Source: Lepturacanthus savala
Taxonomy: Eukaryota > Chordata > Actinopteri > Scombriformes > Trichiuridae
Length of the DNA: 64,000 nt
Assembly (NCBI GenBank): GCA_030544235.1
Contig: CM060474.1
Span: 3,304,898-3,368,897, forward strand
Direction of reading: 5' to 3'
This document shows positions 14,367 to 28,587 of this stretch, piece after piece (positions within the stretch are counted from its first letter, which is position 1; every line of letters begins with the position of its first letter). Made by a program: the position numbers and the translations under genes. The notes under the pieces are model-generated. The model did no database searches. It saw nothing but the letters and a program-made list of their open reading frames with translations, and was not told the origin of the DNA.

Positions 14367-14650
14367 CCTAGTTTAATGTGTCATGTGACAGATGATGATG
14401 TGACAGTCCAGAGGTCTGATGTGGATTATGTTGCTGTAGGATGAACTCCTGACTAACTAGGTCTAGATCATGGGGTTCTGCTTAGCTCTAGAGCTCTAGT
14501 CCTAGAAAAGACCCAGACATCAGGCTTCATCCATGCTGATATACAGACGGGGGTTAATTAACCAGAGAAACTTGGTTGGAGCAACTTTACACACTTTATT
14601 TAAGTCCATTACTGCAGAAAAGCTCTTGATTACTGAAAATTGATATCTCT
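14363..14650 (+). repeat. dispersed repeat, uninterrupted copy
   Basis: Contains TAGTTTAATGTGTCATGTGA and later AAGTCCATTACTGCAGAAAAG. The same pieces in the same order flank the mariner-like MITE at 27016-27541. This copy therefore shows what the other looked like before the insertion. Confidence 0.6.
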
Positions 14651-15767
14651 TTTTTTGGGTCGTTGGGTAGTTAACTGATTATTTTTGTACCATTTAAATG
14701 TCTCATATTCTACACTTTCCTGTTTTTTATTGTGAATTTTTCATCCCTAACAAGATTTGAAGTAGCAAAGATCATCTCAGTATAGTTTTACACTTCTTTT
14801 CTCCAGCTTCTTTCTAAGCCTCTCCTCCTCCTCTTTAAATGGCTGTGGGGGGTGTTGGTGGTGACTGTATAGTAGTGACATCACAACTTCACGTAAGTCA
14901 TGACTGCTTGTTTTAAGGCTCAGTTTCTGAATACAGGCTGTGTATGTTTCTCTGTGGATTGAGTGTTGAGTATACACTCTCTGCTGTCACTGATTTCATA
15001 CAGTAAATTAAATCTATATGGTGGAAATAAACTAATTAATTTTATAAATTTAAAAAAATCCAATGGAAAATAAAAAAAATGAACCATGAAAGAAGGTTTC
15101 CTTGCTCTAGTTGTTCCTCCTGTCTGTTTAAAGATCCTTTAAAAGTGCTTCCACATCTACACAGTCCTTTAAAAGTAGCTGTGAAATTTATGAGTTAGTC
15201 GTATCAAGTGGATATCTGACATATTTAAAAACATAAAAAGACATAATTATAATATAAAACAAAAAGATTATGACCTAAAACTTAAAAATAATGTCAAAAA
15301 GTCAGAACTACATAACGACATCAAAAGTTCAAATTAGCTAAAAAGAGAATCTCACTGACTGTGACATTGGATCTGATGCTCTGTATGAATCATTACAGCA
15401 AGAAAAGCCTGTTTACTTCACTTCTTCTAACTGTTGTTTTAAAACAGACTTGTTTACCTCCTCAGTCCAGGTAAATAAAGACTGTGATGCATCGTCTTTA
15501 ATCATCTCATTCAAACCTCATTTCCTTTCATAGCTGTTATCTCCAAATGCCACATGTGTGGATCTTATGTCTTCACATTTGTCTGTTTGAGCCTCAATTA
15601 AAGGATCATAATGTTCTCTCTGTGCTGAGTAAATTGCACCTGCATAGCTTAATGAAACCTTTTCTAAACCCTGTTGGATAAACTCTAAAGTGCAGTAAAC
15701 AGGTTGCAGCTCCCAGAAGTTGACATGATGAGTTTTTTTTAATCTTACAGTGATGGTAAATATATGA

Positions 15768-15768
15768 T

Positions 15769-15835
<67 letters not shown>

Positions 15836-15855
15836 ACATCAACATCAACATCTTA
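15768..15855. repeat. (ATC)n trinucleotide tract
   Basis: About 25 ATC units followed by AACATC variants. It produces spurious polyserine and polymethionine frames on the two strands. It lies beside a CpG-richer patch (15900-16160) of unknown function. Confidence 0.97.
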
Positions 15856-17639
15856 TTCTCCTTCTTCTTCTCCAAGCCTCGCATCAAAGACACAAAGTCT
15901 TTTCCATAAGTCTGACTTCTGCCGCCATGTCGGAGCAGACCCCCAGCCGGGCGTCTAGGCCACCGCTCTGCCATCACCATGGCAACCGCATCCTGTCTGC
16001 ACGGCGAGCTGATAGTGGGAGGAATGTGTAAAAGCTTTGTGCGTTGTGAGCTTCCCTCTGCCAATGTTCTCCATCGCTCTTTGTTCCGCTCGCTACCCGG
16101 CGCCGCCTCCATCCTCCCCCGTTTCTATCAGCAGGTAACAGATGCGGCGCCGCATCCACATAAATACCCTGTAATCACCATTGCTGCTGATTCATGAGCA
16201 CACACAGAATATATAGCGTTCACACACATGCACGCACGTACAGGTTAGATGGATTATTTCAGCTTCTGCTGCTCTGCTGAAAGCACCTGAGCTCCAAGAG
16301 GAGATTTTAAAACCAAACACTGACATAATTTACAGCAAAACTTGTTGAAGCCAATATTTAAGCATGGAATCTCAAAAGAAAAGCCAATCATTTTTCATCC
16401 ACTCATAGCTTTATATTATAATTCCAGCTTTACCAGAGCTTTATTAACAGTCAGATAGCCCTATTTTGTCTGACTAAAGGTCCTCATTCAAAATATATTC
16501 ACTTCCCTTGTTTAATCCTCAAGTAAAGAAATTCTTAGTTGACTAATAATCATTTCAAAAAGATTTCAAATAATCAATAACTAAACTTAAGTAATGACAA
16601 ATCTGTAAAATTTGAGTTTTCCACATGCAATAATGCAGAAGTGTTTCGTTACAGCTTTAGTTTACCAGAGATGTGCTCAGAATGTTTCAGGATAACACTG
16701 ATTCAGCAGGAAAAAATGCATAAAACTTAAATAAAACATCAATCTAAATACTTGATAGTTGCAGCCCTTCTATCCTCTTTTAAGATGCCAAAATCTTGGA
16801 ATCAACTGAAAGATAAATGGCTTTAAACTATTTAAAAAAAGTATTGTGATGATGATGAAGGATCCTTGTAACTGAGCCAGATTTTCATTCCTGATGTTAC
16901 CTATAGAAATCATTTATATAATACTAGGATCCGTACTCTGGCTTTCAGACTGAGCCTTTGAAAGACAGTAAAGGGAAGAAAAATGATCAGGATGAAAGTT
17001 GCTGCCAGCAGCGAGCAGAGAGACGACAATAATATCAGATTCAGCCTGTGTGAGGATTGAACACATGTTTGGCAGCTGTTCGATGAGTCATAGAGGTAAA
17101 TACCTGAGTGTGTCCGGCCACTCAGATGCTGCATCCGTCTTTACCAACACATCACAATTGAATTCCTTTGCATCACTTAACCAGCTCTATCCCTGCAAGC
17201 GTAGGACAAGTGTCCGGACAGGACATCTGGAGACATTAACTACATTATATTAATCTCCAAATATTTTGATAATTGATTATTAATTCAAGTAATTTTTAAG
17301 AAGAAAATGTTAAAAATCTCTGGTTCATCAAATTCATCTGATCCACCTCAACCTTGATGGTTGTATTTGTGGGAACCCAAGTAAGTTTAGTGCAGAATTT
17401 ATGGCAATTTTTTTTAACATTTAAGTTTTGTTAACTCAATATTTAGTTCCTGGATTATGTGTGTCCTAAGAAATCATTCCAGATAAGACACAGCCATAGG
17501 TTTTTCAGCATTTAGAATTTTGTCAAAATTCTTTTTATCACTCCTATAAATTTTGAGCAACTGTCACCTACTTTGTTTCAGAATATCTTTTAAAAAAATA
17601 TATTGTAACTGAGCCTCAAATTCAGCTTATATCTCCTAA

Positions 17640-17960
17640 ACTCTTTGTGCTAGTTTAACCACAATTGGTGAACGTGTATAGATATGATATCTGAGTGACA
17701 GTGAGAAATTTGGTGGCATTTGCTCAATAGGTGCCACTGTAGCAGCATCAATTACCTATAAAGGCAGGAATTTGTTCGTCTGTATTAATATGACTGTCCT
17801 TCACATAGCTCAAGAACCGATCAGCTTCACACTTGGTGGGTGTGTTGCTGAGAACCCAAGAGAGTGTAAAGTCGATCAGATGAGTGGTTCCCAATAACGC
17901 TATAAGCAGCAATACTGGGAGGCGAGTGATTGGTCCAATTTGAACAGACTTTCCACTAGT
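17640..17960 (-). repeat. interspersed repeat, copy A
   Basis: Related over its length to 49400-49700. Both carry a GTGAACRTGTRTAGATATGA block, an ATAGRTGSCACTGTA block, a GTCCTYCACATA block and an AATCRATCRGATGAGTG block. On the minus strand both copies encode an NTPxxCExD...FLxYVxDS string, although each is damaged. The type of element is unknown to me. Confidence 0.6.
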
Positions 17961-20900
17961 TCCCTTACACCACAGACCTGCTATAGCAAGCAAATCGATT
18001 CTCTGTTAAACAGTTTCAACAGTGAACCTGGTTCCTGCAGCATTATCTGCAGTGTCCAGTGTGTAACAGAGTTTTATTCACTCATCATATGAAGAGTCGT
18101 TGCAGCCACTAAAGCTCTGCAATCATGCAGCAATCTCTGCGATCAAGAAGACAGAAAGTGTGGTGCTATGGGCTGTTAACTGACTGCAGAGAGAGTACAT
18201 TACCGTTTCTGGGCTCCGTTAACCTTTCATAGCAAATTTAACTCGTGTGCGTGCAGCTCAGGACAAGATAAGATAAGTTGACCTGATGGTATCAGAGAGG
18301 AGCAGCAGAGAAACAGACTGCAGCAGAGATGTGAGGAGCAGACAGCTGTCATTAACTCGCTGCTATTATGACGTGTTCTTGTCTGGATGTGGTTTGGCTG
18401 TAGTCCAGCTGTGACTCTGCTGCATAATAAGCAGCAGACTGACAAACAACCATGACCTGTCGTTTACAGGTGCTGCGTGAAGCCCGTTCAGCGATAAATA
18501 CATTCATTTTGAGACATTAGTGTTGCTGATTACTGTGTAGAGAGCATGGTTGTGTCCCACTGCGTCACAATGTGCGTTTCTGTATCATTGCTGCAGGAGG
18601 GAAACAGCACAGAGCTGCATTTTTACAGCGTGAAACAGGAGAGGAGGCCGAGTTAGATGAGAAGATCAATATCGCTGTCATGTCTGTGCATTAATTACGG
18701 CGCTGGAGCCAGGAAACGGTTAGCTTAGCTTTGCAAAAAGACCGGGAGCGAGGGGACGCTAACAGGTGGTGACAAGATTCCAGGAAGTCGCAGCTGTTAG
18801 CAAAGAAATTGTGACAGCTACATAATACAGCCTGAGAGCTTTCCTTTCCGCTGCAGCTCAGGGGACATTATTTCAGAAAAAATATACACAGTCGAGACAA
18901 CGAGAGACAAATCAAAAAGACAGATCAAACATTTTTTGGTCCTGGTCCTGTTTGAATTGTGCTATAAATGACATAAATAATTATTGTTGATTTAAAAGTT
19001 TTCAGTCAGGAAAGTCTCAGTTTGGGGTAAAACTGTTGAAGTGAATGTGAAAATATGCAATTAGAAAGGCTACACACCTTATGATTTCTCTCTCCAGAGC
19101 CTCTGATGCTAATGTCACAGGCTAAGAGAGAGGCTAAAGTTAACTCTAGCTTCTCTCTTTTTGTTCACTGAAGTTTTGGTTTCTGTGTCTGAAACAAATG
19201 CTTTTTTTCAATAAATCCACTGTAAAAAGTGTCAATAAAGTGAAGCTGCTGTTCCGCTGCAGTCTGCTAATATCATCCACACTCTAAAGCTCCCGCTGCG
19301 ATTCTGCAGATAATCTGCAAGAAAGTACTAGAAAGTACAAAGTGTAGATTCACTCGATGCTAATGGAGAAGCTACGCAGCAGCACCATGCAGGACGTGAA
19401 TCGGTTACACATTCTTTTACACATTATTTACCAACTTTAACTTGTGTCTGTGAATTTTTTTCTTCACTCTAGAAGCAGCAGTGTTGAAGAAAGTAGTAAC
19501 AATACAAGAAACTAGATGAAATTTTCCAACAGAAGCAGAAGAGCTGCTTTAATTCTACTAATTAGCTCTGGGATCTATATTTTCTCCACGTGTTATTTGT
19601 CCTCGTTGCCATTGTGTGATCACCGCTCTCTCCACCTCTGTCACAGCTTCCCATGTCCTTCTCCATTTCCTCCAACTTCACATCTGGCTCTTTTCCCCTC
19701 ATCCCTCCTTTCCTGTCTCACTCTCCACTCATTCATGTCCAGGCATGATGTGTCCCGGCGTGACCCTGCCAGACTCTGGCTGCAACACAGAAGGAGAGGT
19801 GGGATAGAGAATGTGTGTGTTCATTCTGTTCACCCGTAAAACCACAGACAGATATTTTCAGGTCCGTCCATCTGTCCAACAATGAGGTTTAAAGTGTTGG
19901 TGCTAAATTTAGCGTTGATATGAAATTCATGTTCACAGAAAGAAGTTGTGAATGAATTTAATATATAATTAATTGTCATTACTAAAAGAAGCAAATGTTT
20001 TTTTGGTTCAGTTTGGTGACAGAGTAGTGGAAGATCAATTATAGTATTCAGGTCCTTTACTTACATGAAAATACTACATGAAAATCCACTACAAGTAAAA
20101 GTCCTGCAGGGACTGCTGTTTTTAACATGTCAAAACTTAAAGGTTGAAACCACTGGTTTGATCTTTAACTCTGTGTTGCATTATAAAGCTTCTGCTATTA
20201 TCACTGAGTCAGATCTACATGTGACATCAGCGTCAGTCAGTGAGTCATTTGCTTGTTGGTTCAGGCTTGAAATTAGAAGATGTTCATGATCCAGAAAGAT
20301 TCCTAATGATTTTGTCGCCATGTGACCTTGACTGACTCTTAATGTCATGACCAGGTGGTTCAATACCTGCCTGTATGTACACAATCTGCTGCTCTTATTG
20401 CACAGTCGCATTCCAGCACATTCAATCTCCTCCATTCTGAGAGAATAAGCTCATTCTGCAGCAGGATCGAGTCGTCAAACCACACCACAGCTTCATCTGC
20501 GAGGTTTGTCGAGGCAGATGTGTGAGTCCACTTCTTGCTGAGTCAGTGACGAGCAGCGTTCTGTTTGCTCGGCTGTGCCAACATGTCCGCCCTGACCCCT
20601 TCTTGAGGGACATGAGAGGAGTCTTTGAGGCTGAGCAGCCGCTGCCATGCCTGCACCGCGGTGTCTGCAGCAGCAACGGTGGCAGCGTCCACCGCTGCAC
20701 CGGCCAAACCGGCCACGCTGGCACCAGCAGCCTCAGCTGGAAAATCTCCCCCGGTACTGAGCCCAGATGGACGGATAATGGGAAAGAGAGGAAGAAAAAG
20801 AAGGGAAGGGTGGAGGGGAAATGAAGAGGCTGCACGATTAATCAGGTACAACTGCACATAATAGCTCAATCACTGCAGATTTTAATCATCATCTTCTTAA

Positions 20901-21506
20901 TTTCATTTGAAGGAAATGAAATGTTAAGACGTTCTCACTAACAAAGCCTAAAGCTGGGAACATTTCCCTGATGCATTTTGCATATATTTGTATTTGTCTG
21001 CCTGAGTTGGAGGCATCAACATCACAGCTGTCAGTCGTTCAGAATCACAGAGGCTTTTATCTGCCGCCAACACTGACCTTCAACACTCATACAGGAATAA
21101 ATCCACCAAGAAGAGACACGAAGAAGAGTCCTTGCAGCGAAAGACGGCTGGAGACTGAGATGACAGACAACAGGAAACCTTACTTTTACTGCTTTAAAAG
21201 GCACTTCAGTGATTCTGAAGTTAAGAGGTTCACAAAGGACAGAATCACAAAGGAAATATCAAATATGGAGCAGCAGAGGCTCCAAATATCATAACCATAT
21301 ATCCACACATTTAGCCCCTAGTTTACAGGATCCTACATTTATTATAATGCAACTGAATCCCCCTGAAACGCCCTTTCCCATGTTTCAAAATTAGTGTCTG
21401 AAGGTTTCTGTTACATATTTGTAGTGTACAAGCAGAGATATATATATAAAAACCACAGAAAAAAGATTTTACAGGGTATATTTTTTTATTAATTGTTTAA
21501 AAAAAG

Positions 21507-21510
<4 letters not shown>

Positions 21511-21565
<55 letters not shown>
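21511..21565. repeat. (AT)n microsatellite
   Basis: AT tract of about 55 bp. Confidence 0.97.
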
Positions 21566-21566
<1 letters not shown>

Positions 21567-24500
21567 CATTTTTCTAATCATTATTAACTTACAGTCATGA
21601 TTATTAACTTTCATTATTATTTGACAGCATTGCATTACACCTTTATTACACAGTGATTACATGTAGTGTATGAAGATTGAATGGCTCATTGATCTATTAT
21701 AGATTGATAAATCTTCGTCAGTGCTTAGAATATTGTGAAATAGTTAAACATGTTTTGATAATTATTTCAGAAAGTAAAATTCATGTATTATATAGATTCA
21801 TTACACATAATGAATGGAATATTTCAAGCCTTTATTTCTTGAAATGAGTTTTATTTTCTAAATATTTTTCTCAATATTCTAATTATTTGAGAAGCTGCTG
21901 TACTCGATTAAAAACACCTTCATGTATAAAAAATGTTATAATTCACCTATAATGGCCCTATATTTATGGCGCTATATATATATATTTTTTTTATTATGTG
22001 GAAATGAAATCTGATGTAGAAGAACACGGGGAACATTAAAGAGGGTAGAAACAGTGAAAAAGTTAATTGCAGCACTTTATCACAAGATCCCTCCAAGAAC
22101 TAACAGAACAGTGAACTGATGATATTCAGCCGTCCACAGATCCAAGGAAGGATTGAACTGAATGAGTTGGGAGGAGGAGGAGGAGGAGGAGGATGAGGGG
22201 AAAGTTCCTCCCAGTAGCTGGTGCAGAGAACGACCAGTTCAAATGTTCCTCCAGCCGCCATTTGATGAGACACCCAGTCCTCCTCCACTTAATTAAAGAC
22301 CATGATTCATTTCTCTTACGCCATGCTGTCTACATCTGGCAGCCGAGGACACACACACTCACCATTCCCACTTACTTTCTGTAACTCCTAAATCAATACG
22401 TTCTGAAAGATAAGGATCCCTGCTCCACACACACATCCTCAGCAGGAAAGTATGTCAATGTTTTGTCTGCTTCCTCAGACGCTTTCAGACAAACGCTGGC
22501 TCCGCTGGCTCCCTGCACTCCAGAGGTAAACACTGGCTGCGAGATTCAGGCCTGAAAGCCGTTCAGTCACTGCCTAAAAATGCCCCAGCTCCCCCCGCCC
22601 TGCCGCTGCTGATGCCCAAATGTGGTGAGAGCGCCACGCTCTCCACTAAACGGCTGCTCGGGGCTAAAACCTAACAACCAAATCAATATTTATCGGCAGC
22701 AGCGGCGACGTGATTACGGCTTCATCTCTGCTGCTGCCGGAGGACGAGCAGGGGCAGGCGTGCATAATGACCACAGGAAGCTGTTCCACTCCCACTGTAA
22801 ACTTATCAACACACACACACCCACAGACAAGTTATACAATAAACTGCCACCGCCCAACCTGATGCATCTCATTTAAATCTGTGCTCAGGAGTTTTCTGTA
22901 ATTACACACTGATCGTATCCATGTGGAACAGAAGACGGCTCATTCCACATGATTAACATCTCACATTTCATCAGATTTGCTTCACTTTAAATGATTTAGC
23001 TACAGGGAAGAAATGCCATTACATTTTCTAATCCTCTGTATAATATAATATCTAGATATGAAGACGGCACTAAAACCTATGTATTTGAACAGTTTCTATT
23101 AAACAACTTTTTACAACTTTTACAACAATAATTCACAAGACGCATAGGTCTACACTTATGGACCCTTTAACACATACCTACACACAAAATACATTTTATT
23201 AAAGGCCCAATATGTACATTTTATGAATTAAAATTGAAATGACTAAGCCTATGTTCACTATATTTTTACTACTCCAAATGTTTCCATCAAATCTCAAACT
23301 TTAATGAAACCATAATGCTATAAATTAATTTAACTTAAGCAACTGAAAATGGAACAATAATGTTACATGGATACCTGTGCATATGCATCAGTATTGTGAT
23401 TATTTATATTTTTTGTACAGATTTGAACTACAGTTTTACAACGGGTTGTTTTTTTAGATCTTGAAAAAAATGCAACTTTTCATATTCAAAAATGTTGACT
23501 TTTGAGATATTCAACCAAACACCAGCGTTACTCACAGAGTTTTTTATGTTCTTTAACCTTTAACCCTTGTTTTGGAACTATATGCAACTTTTCGGCACAC
23601 TGACTCAGATCGAATTTTGGGCAAGATTTTCGATTTGTTGCCACAACTGTGCTCTGTTCACAAGTTCACAAGTTTTGTATCAGTCCATTGAGAAAAGATA
23701 GAAAACCAGATTTCCATTTATGTGATAATATAATTTATTTCACTCCTCAAAGTTATTTTTTTGTTTTCCACCTTAACAGGAAAACAAGGATTGTATCGCT
23801 TCATTTTAGACGAATTGAGCCATTTTCCATATGCCAAAGTTATGCAATAAAAGTGAATCAGTATTGGTATTAAAAACAAGCATTGTTGTCCAGAGGTATA
23901 ACAGGAGGCTATTTGGCAGCTATTTTATTAATAAACATTTTTTTTATTTAATTTTAAAGACCAAAAAAATAATTGATTAATTGAGTAATCAATCACCATA
24001 GTCTGTCAAGCTGTATCTGATGGGCAGGTGATTGATGGATGAACTGTCCATATGCTACAGTAATAACAGCAGAACGCTGTATTATTGGAAGAAAATCTGC
24101 ATTTTCACAGGTTAGCAATAACTATTTAACAATAAATAAATAGCAAATTAGTCACAAGCAAACTGTGAGAAAAAAAGAGAAAGCTGCTCATTTTTAGCCA
24201 TTAATAAAACTAGTCTTTCTAATCTATAATTTACCAAGGCTGCAACTTATATAGCAACATGCTGATGGAGCCAAAACAAAGTCCAATCATCATTCTGACC
24301 ATGTACAGAATGTTTTCAATGCATAGTTGCATCTGTTGTGTAGATTTGTATCTCTGTGCATTTATTTTACCCCAGAGACTTGTGCACTGGTTATTTTTCG
24401 CTTGCTGCTGGAATCTTGGCGATGTAGAGAACACTTGTGGTTTGTTGTGTGAGCCAGCGAACATGAAAACATCTTCTCTTTTAACTCATCGTGTTCCAGA

Positions 24501-24754
24501 GGATGACAGCTGCATTATCATCGCTGGTATAAGACTCATTAGTGGCACAATTTGAACTTTCGAGAAAGTTTTGTAGAGTCCAGAAACACTGAGAGAAACA
24601 AGGGCCTAAAGTGTTTTATTAGACCACCGCAGGTCAGATAAAACAGTCGACCAATCAGCCCCAATCTGAAATATTAAAGGTGCCATGTGGAGTTTCTGGA
24701 TACCTCTTGTGGAGAGTTTGGGGATTACAACCAATGTAATGTTAAAATCCAGCC

Positions 24755-25165
24755 GGCACAAAACATAAAAACAGAGAAAACAAACACACCTAAATAACAC
24801 ATGTTCCAGACTGAATGTACCAGAGTTGTTTTTCTGTTGCCGTGTTTGTTCTTGTACCGGGATGCAGCGTGTGTGTTTGGAGCTTATCAATATCAAAGAG
24901 AAAATGCTTTTATTGCAAGTGTTGAAGCGCAGGCAAGAGAAAAAACAGCCAAAACACACATTTCCCCATAAAACTTAAAAACAGACAAAAGAAACACACC
25001 TAAATAACACATATTCCAGACTTTTTTCACTTTTATTCTTGTACCAGACTTTTTTTTCTTGGTCATAGTCCTCCTTTTGACATCCAGGATGTAGCCTGTG
25101 TGTTTGTAGCTCATTAATATCAAAGAGAGAATGATTTTATTGCAAGTCTTGAAGTGGAAGCGATA
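24755..25165. repeat. diverged tandem duplication, two units
   Basis: Two units of about 205 bp (about 24755-24955 and 24965-25165) share AAACACACCTAAATAACACA, then CTTGTACC, then ATATCAAAGAGARAATG and TTTTATTGCAAGT followed by TTGAAG. They differ by scattered substitutions and small indels, so the duplication is old. A following segment (25195-25320) holds a partly palindromic GCGTTGACGCCATAGC piece that looks like a transposon end. Confidence 0.7.
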
Positions 25166-25816
25166 GAGAAGCCATTTGTGGAGACGACCACCACAGCTGA
25201 ACTGACCAATCACAGCTCTTGCGGTCCGCATCTACACGACGCTGTTGGAGGTGACATCAGCTACAGTGTAGGGGTCTGCGTTGACGCCATAGCTACGTAG
25301 CAGAAGTATAAACTAGGTTCTACGCTTTGTGTCGAAGTTTTCACTTTAAAATAATAAAAATGGCCTGTTATGTTATTTCCCTGTGAATAAGTTGACATTA
25401 GTATAAAGGTGATAAGTAATATTGTTAAATAAGTTGTGAGCTTAATGCATATTCCATAATTAGTCCTAGGCCTAAATGTTGAATTTTCACAGCAAAATGA
25501 TAAAATGCCCTGTTGTGAGTTTCCTGCCTTTTTTATATTAATTCAAATCAGTCCTAAATGTTACTGTACCCTGTTCTAGTGTCTTTGTTTGCCTCGATCT
25601 AAGCTCATAAAAACACAACTAATCTTATTTCGATTCATACACTAATTAAAATATAATTATGACTCTTTGGACTGTTAAATAGTTTCCTAAAGTACAGCGA
25701 GTGTCCATAGAAAAAAAATTCTAATAAAAATCCCTTCATCCAACATCCGCTATGTTTGTTTGGAGTTTCTAGTAAGCACTGGCCACGTTCCTTCCAGTAG
25801 CAGAAACCGTTTTCCT

Positions 25817-25817
<1 letters not shown>

Positions 25818-25847
<30 letters not shown>

Positions 25848-25856
25848 CACACACCA
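25818..25856. repeat. (CA)n microsatellite
   Basis: CA tract broken by one AAAC unit. A second CA-rich tract lies at about 25950-26000. Confidence 0.95.
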
Positions 25857-26795
25857 GATGTCAGTATGGAACATGGAACTCTGACAGATGGTCGCCATGT
25901 TTCGGTTTATTGCTGTACAAGGTTTTAACTCGTCACACTGCACACAGAGACACTCAAACACACACTTACACACACAAACACAAACTCAAACACACACATC
26001 TTAAAAACCAGCACAATCTTGGTCAGAAATAATACTGTAGATGCACTGAAGTGTGAGGAAGGTATTTTTTGTATTGCTATCTGCTCGTTGCCTTTGGAGA
26101 AAATAAAAGATGAATACACGTCAAAACACACATCCACCAACATCATGATCGACCTGAGATACATTTTATGATGCATTTGAGGCAGATGTTGGGGCGTAGA
26201 TGCTACCGCTGACTCTGACGTTTCCTATCATTAGCGTCCCAGCGTCGGACTCGAGACACAGGAAACGATCCTTTGCCATTGAAAGAAACCCCCTAAACAT
26301 CTGTTAGATAAAGACGTCTGCGCCGCAACATCCTTCACCCATTTGTGCTTTGACATGAGAACACACACACACACAAGGACACACACACACACTTCCTGCA
26401 TCGCTGGCTGTTAGAGTTGGTTGCAATCACACGCTCGTATAACTTGAATCACACAGACACAGCCGAATGCTCCTTCAGACAGTCTGTGTTTTTTCCAGGG
26501 GTAGGTGTGACGGCATGTTTCCTGCATGTGTGTATATGTGTGTGTATGTATGTGTGTGTTCGTGTGTGCCATAATGTGTAAATCCCTTCAGGCAAGGAGG
26601 TTGATAACATGCAGCTGAAGTTATCTGGGATGCAAATCTGGATTCCCCCTCTGTCTCTCTATCTCTCCCTCTCTCATACTCACACACACACACTTGTTTG
26701 GTCTGAAGGACAGACAGAGTCTATTGTTTCCCCTCAGAATAAGCCCATTTGTTGTTCTGAGCCATGGGAATGTCTCACTGTCCGTTAATGACTTG

Positions 26796-26797
<2 letters not shown>

Positions 26798-26855
<58 letters not shown>
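26798..26855. repeat. (TG)n microsatellite
   Basis: TG tract of about 58 bp that abuts the presumed end of a Tc1-like element (TACACTACCGGTCGAGAG at 26855-26873). Confidence 0.97.
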
Positions 26856-26856
<1 letters not shown>

Positions 26857-27015
26857 CACTACCGGTCGAGAGTCTTAGAACACCTTTATTTCCCATTATT
26901 TATTCAAATGGCCATAGTTTAATGTCTGATCTGACAGATGATGATCTGACAGCCCAGAGGTACGATGTGGGGGGGACTTGTAGGAAATGTTTGGATCAAC
27001 TTTCAAGACTTCATC
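26855..27015 (+). mobile_element. Tc1/mariner-like element end, left part
   Basis: Begins TACACTACCGGTCGAGAGTC, a form typical of the outer end of Tc1-like elements in fish. It goes on into sequence shared with 14363-14450 and is cut at 27016 by the MITE described next, resuming after 27541 with ATGTCCATTACTGCA. Confidence 0.55.
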
Positions 27016-27541
27016 TACAGTAGTGTTCTAAATAACATCAGTCCAATGGGACTAGCCTGATTAATCCAGGTTTTATTATATTTTTTATTGCTACATGGCA
27101 AACAATACCAGTAGGTGCAGTATATTCTCAGAAAACCAACTAGACCCAGCATTCATGATATGTACACGCTTAAGGATGTGAAATTGAGAAATTAAAAGTT
27201 GAAAGGGGTGTGTTGTAATAAATATCAGTGTCTGCCGTTGACTTTACAAACTCAAAACTAGTTTGTACAACCTTTTGTGTTTCTGGAATTTAGCAATCCT
27301 GTTAATCCTTAAACTAATATTTAGTTGTATGACCACAGTCTTTTTTATAATTGCTTCACATCTGTGGGAGTCAACTAACTTTCAGCTATTTCAGCTGTTA
27401 TTCCACTTGGTCTTTTTGGTTTTCTGAGAATCTACTGCACCTATTGGTAAATTGTTTGCCATGTGGCAATAAAAAATATAATAGAAACCTAATTCATCTA
27501 GTTAGTCACATTGGATTTCTATTATTTTGAACACTACTGTA
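27016..27541. mobile_element. mariner-type MITE with long inverted repeats
   Basis: Starts TACAGTAGTGTTCTAAATAA and ends with the inverse, AACACTACTGTA. The arms (about 27016-27148 and 27417-27541) are inverted copies of roughly 130 bp; for example TATTTTTTATTGCTACATGG on the left matches the inverse of CCATGTGGCAATAAAAAATA on the right. TA at both edges fits Tc1/mariner target choice. There is no transposase. A solo arm of the same family is at 61196-61300. Confidence 0.85.
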
Positions 27542-27684
27542 TGTCCATTACTGCATAAAAGCTGTAAGTTGTGTAAGTCTCCTGTCATATATACAGAAAA
27601 TATATATAGGGAACTAATGAATTCTACAAGGTATTCGTTGGACTATTTACTAACTACTAAGTATTTCAATTAAAATGGATATAC

Positions 27685-27945
<261 letters not shown>

Positions 27946-28587
27946 ATCATGCGTCTCTGGTGGCAGTGGCAGCCGCCCTTTCATCGCCCCTCTAATGAAG
28001 TCCAGACGCTCGTGCAGATGGTCATCAACTCAGCGTTCTGAATGATGAGTCGTCAGCACCGGGCCTCCGACCCAAACTCCAGACGGCGGCGTAGAGTCAG
28101 TCTGCTCCGAATTACTCAGAGACAGAATTGAGGAGACGTGTGCGGTGCTTAAGCATCGGAGATGACATGATTTACAGCCCGACCATAAACAGAGTTTGTC
28201 ATGTTTGGCTGGTTTTGCTGATTTTTTACAAGCCTGTGTAAAACATTTGAAGTCATGATGAACTGTCGACATGTGCTAACTGTCACTTCATACTCTCAGT
28301 ATGAAGTGACGGATCAATCATTTCTGCTGTTATCTATCTGGTAAAGTGATTGCAGTGATGTGCATCCCATAAATGTTTCAGTCAGGTGACGGAAAGAACA
28401 TTTGGGATTTGATGTGACTGTTTCCTACTTCACTGTTGAAGCCTGAAGATTTCATTGTGACTGAAATGAACATATTCATTCAATGCAACCGTTTTTACAG
28501 CAAATATATGTTGAGTCTTTCTCTGTGTATTTAAGGCCTTTAACATGACTGTGACAGTGTTCAATACAGAGAGGAACCATGTTAGAA

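Noticed and set aside
15606..16197. Frames of 168, 64 and 72 codons with polymethionine or polyserine
   Set aside because: Their core is the (ATC)n tract; no splice signals or family match support a gene.
20422..20869. Several overlapping frames of 78-137 codons on both strands
   Set aside because: All frames are open because of GC-richer composition with few stops; none resembles a known protein and no frame is favoured.
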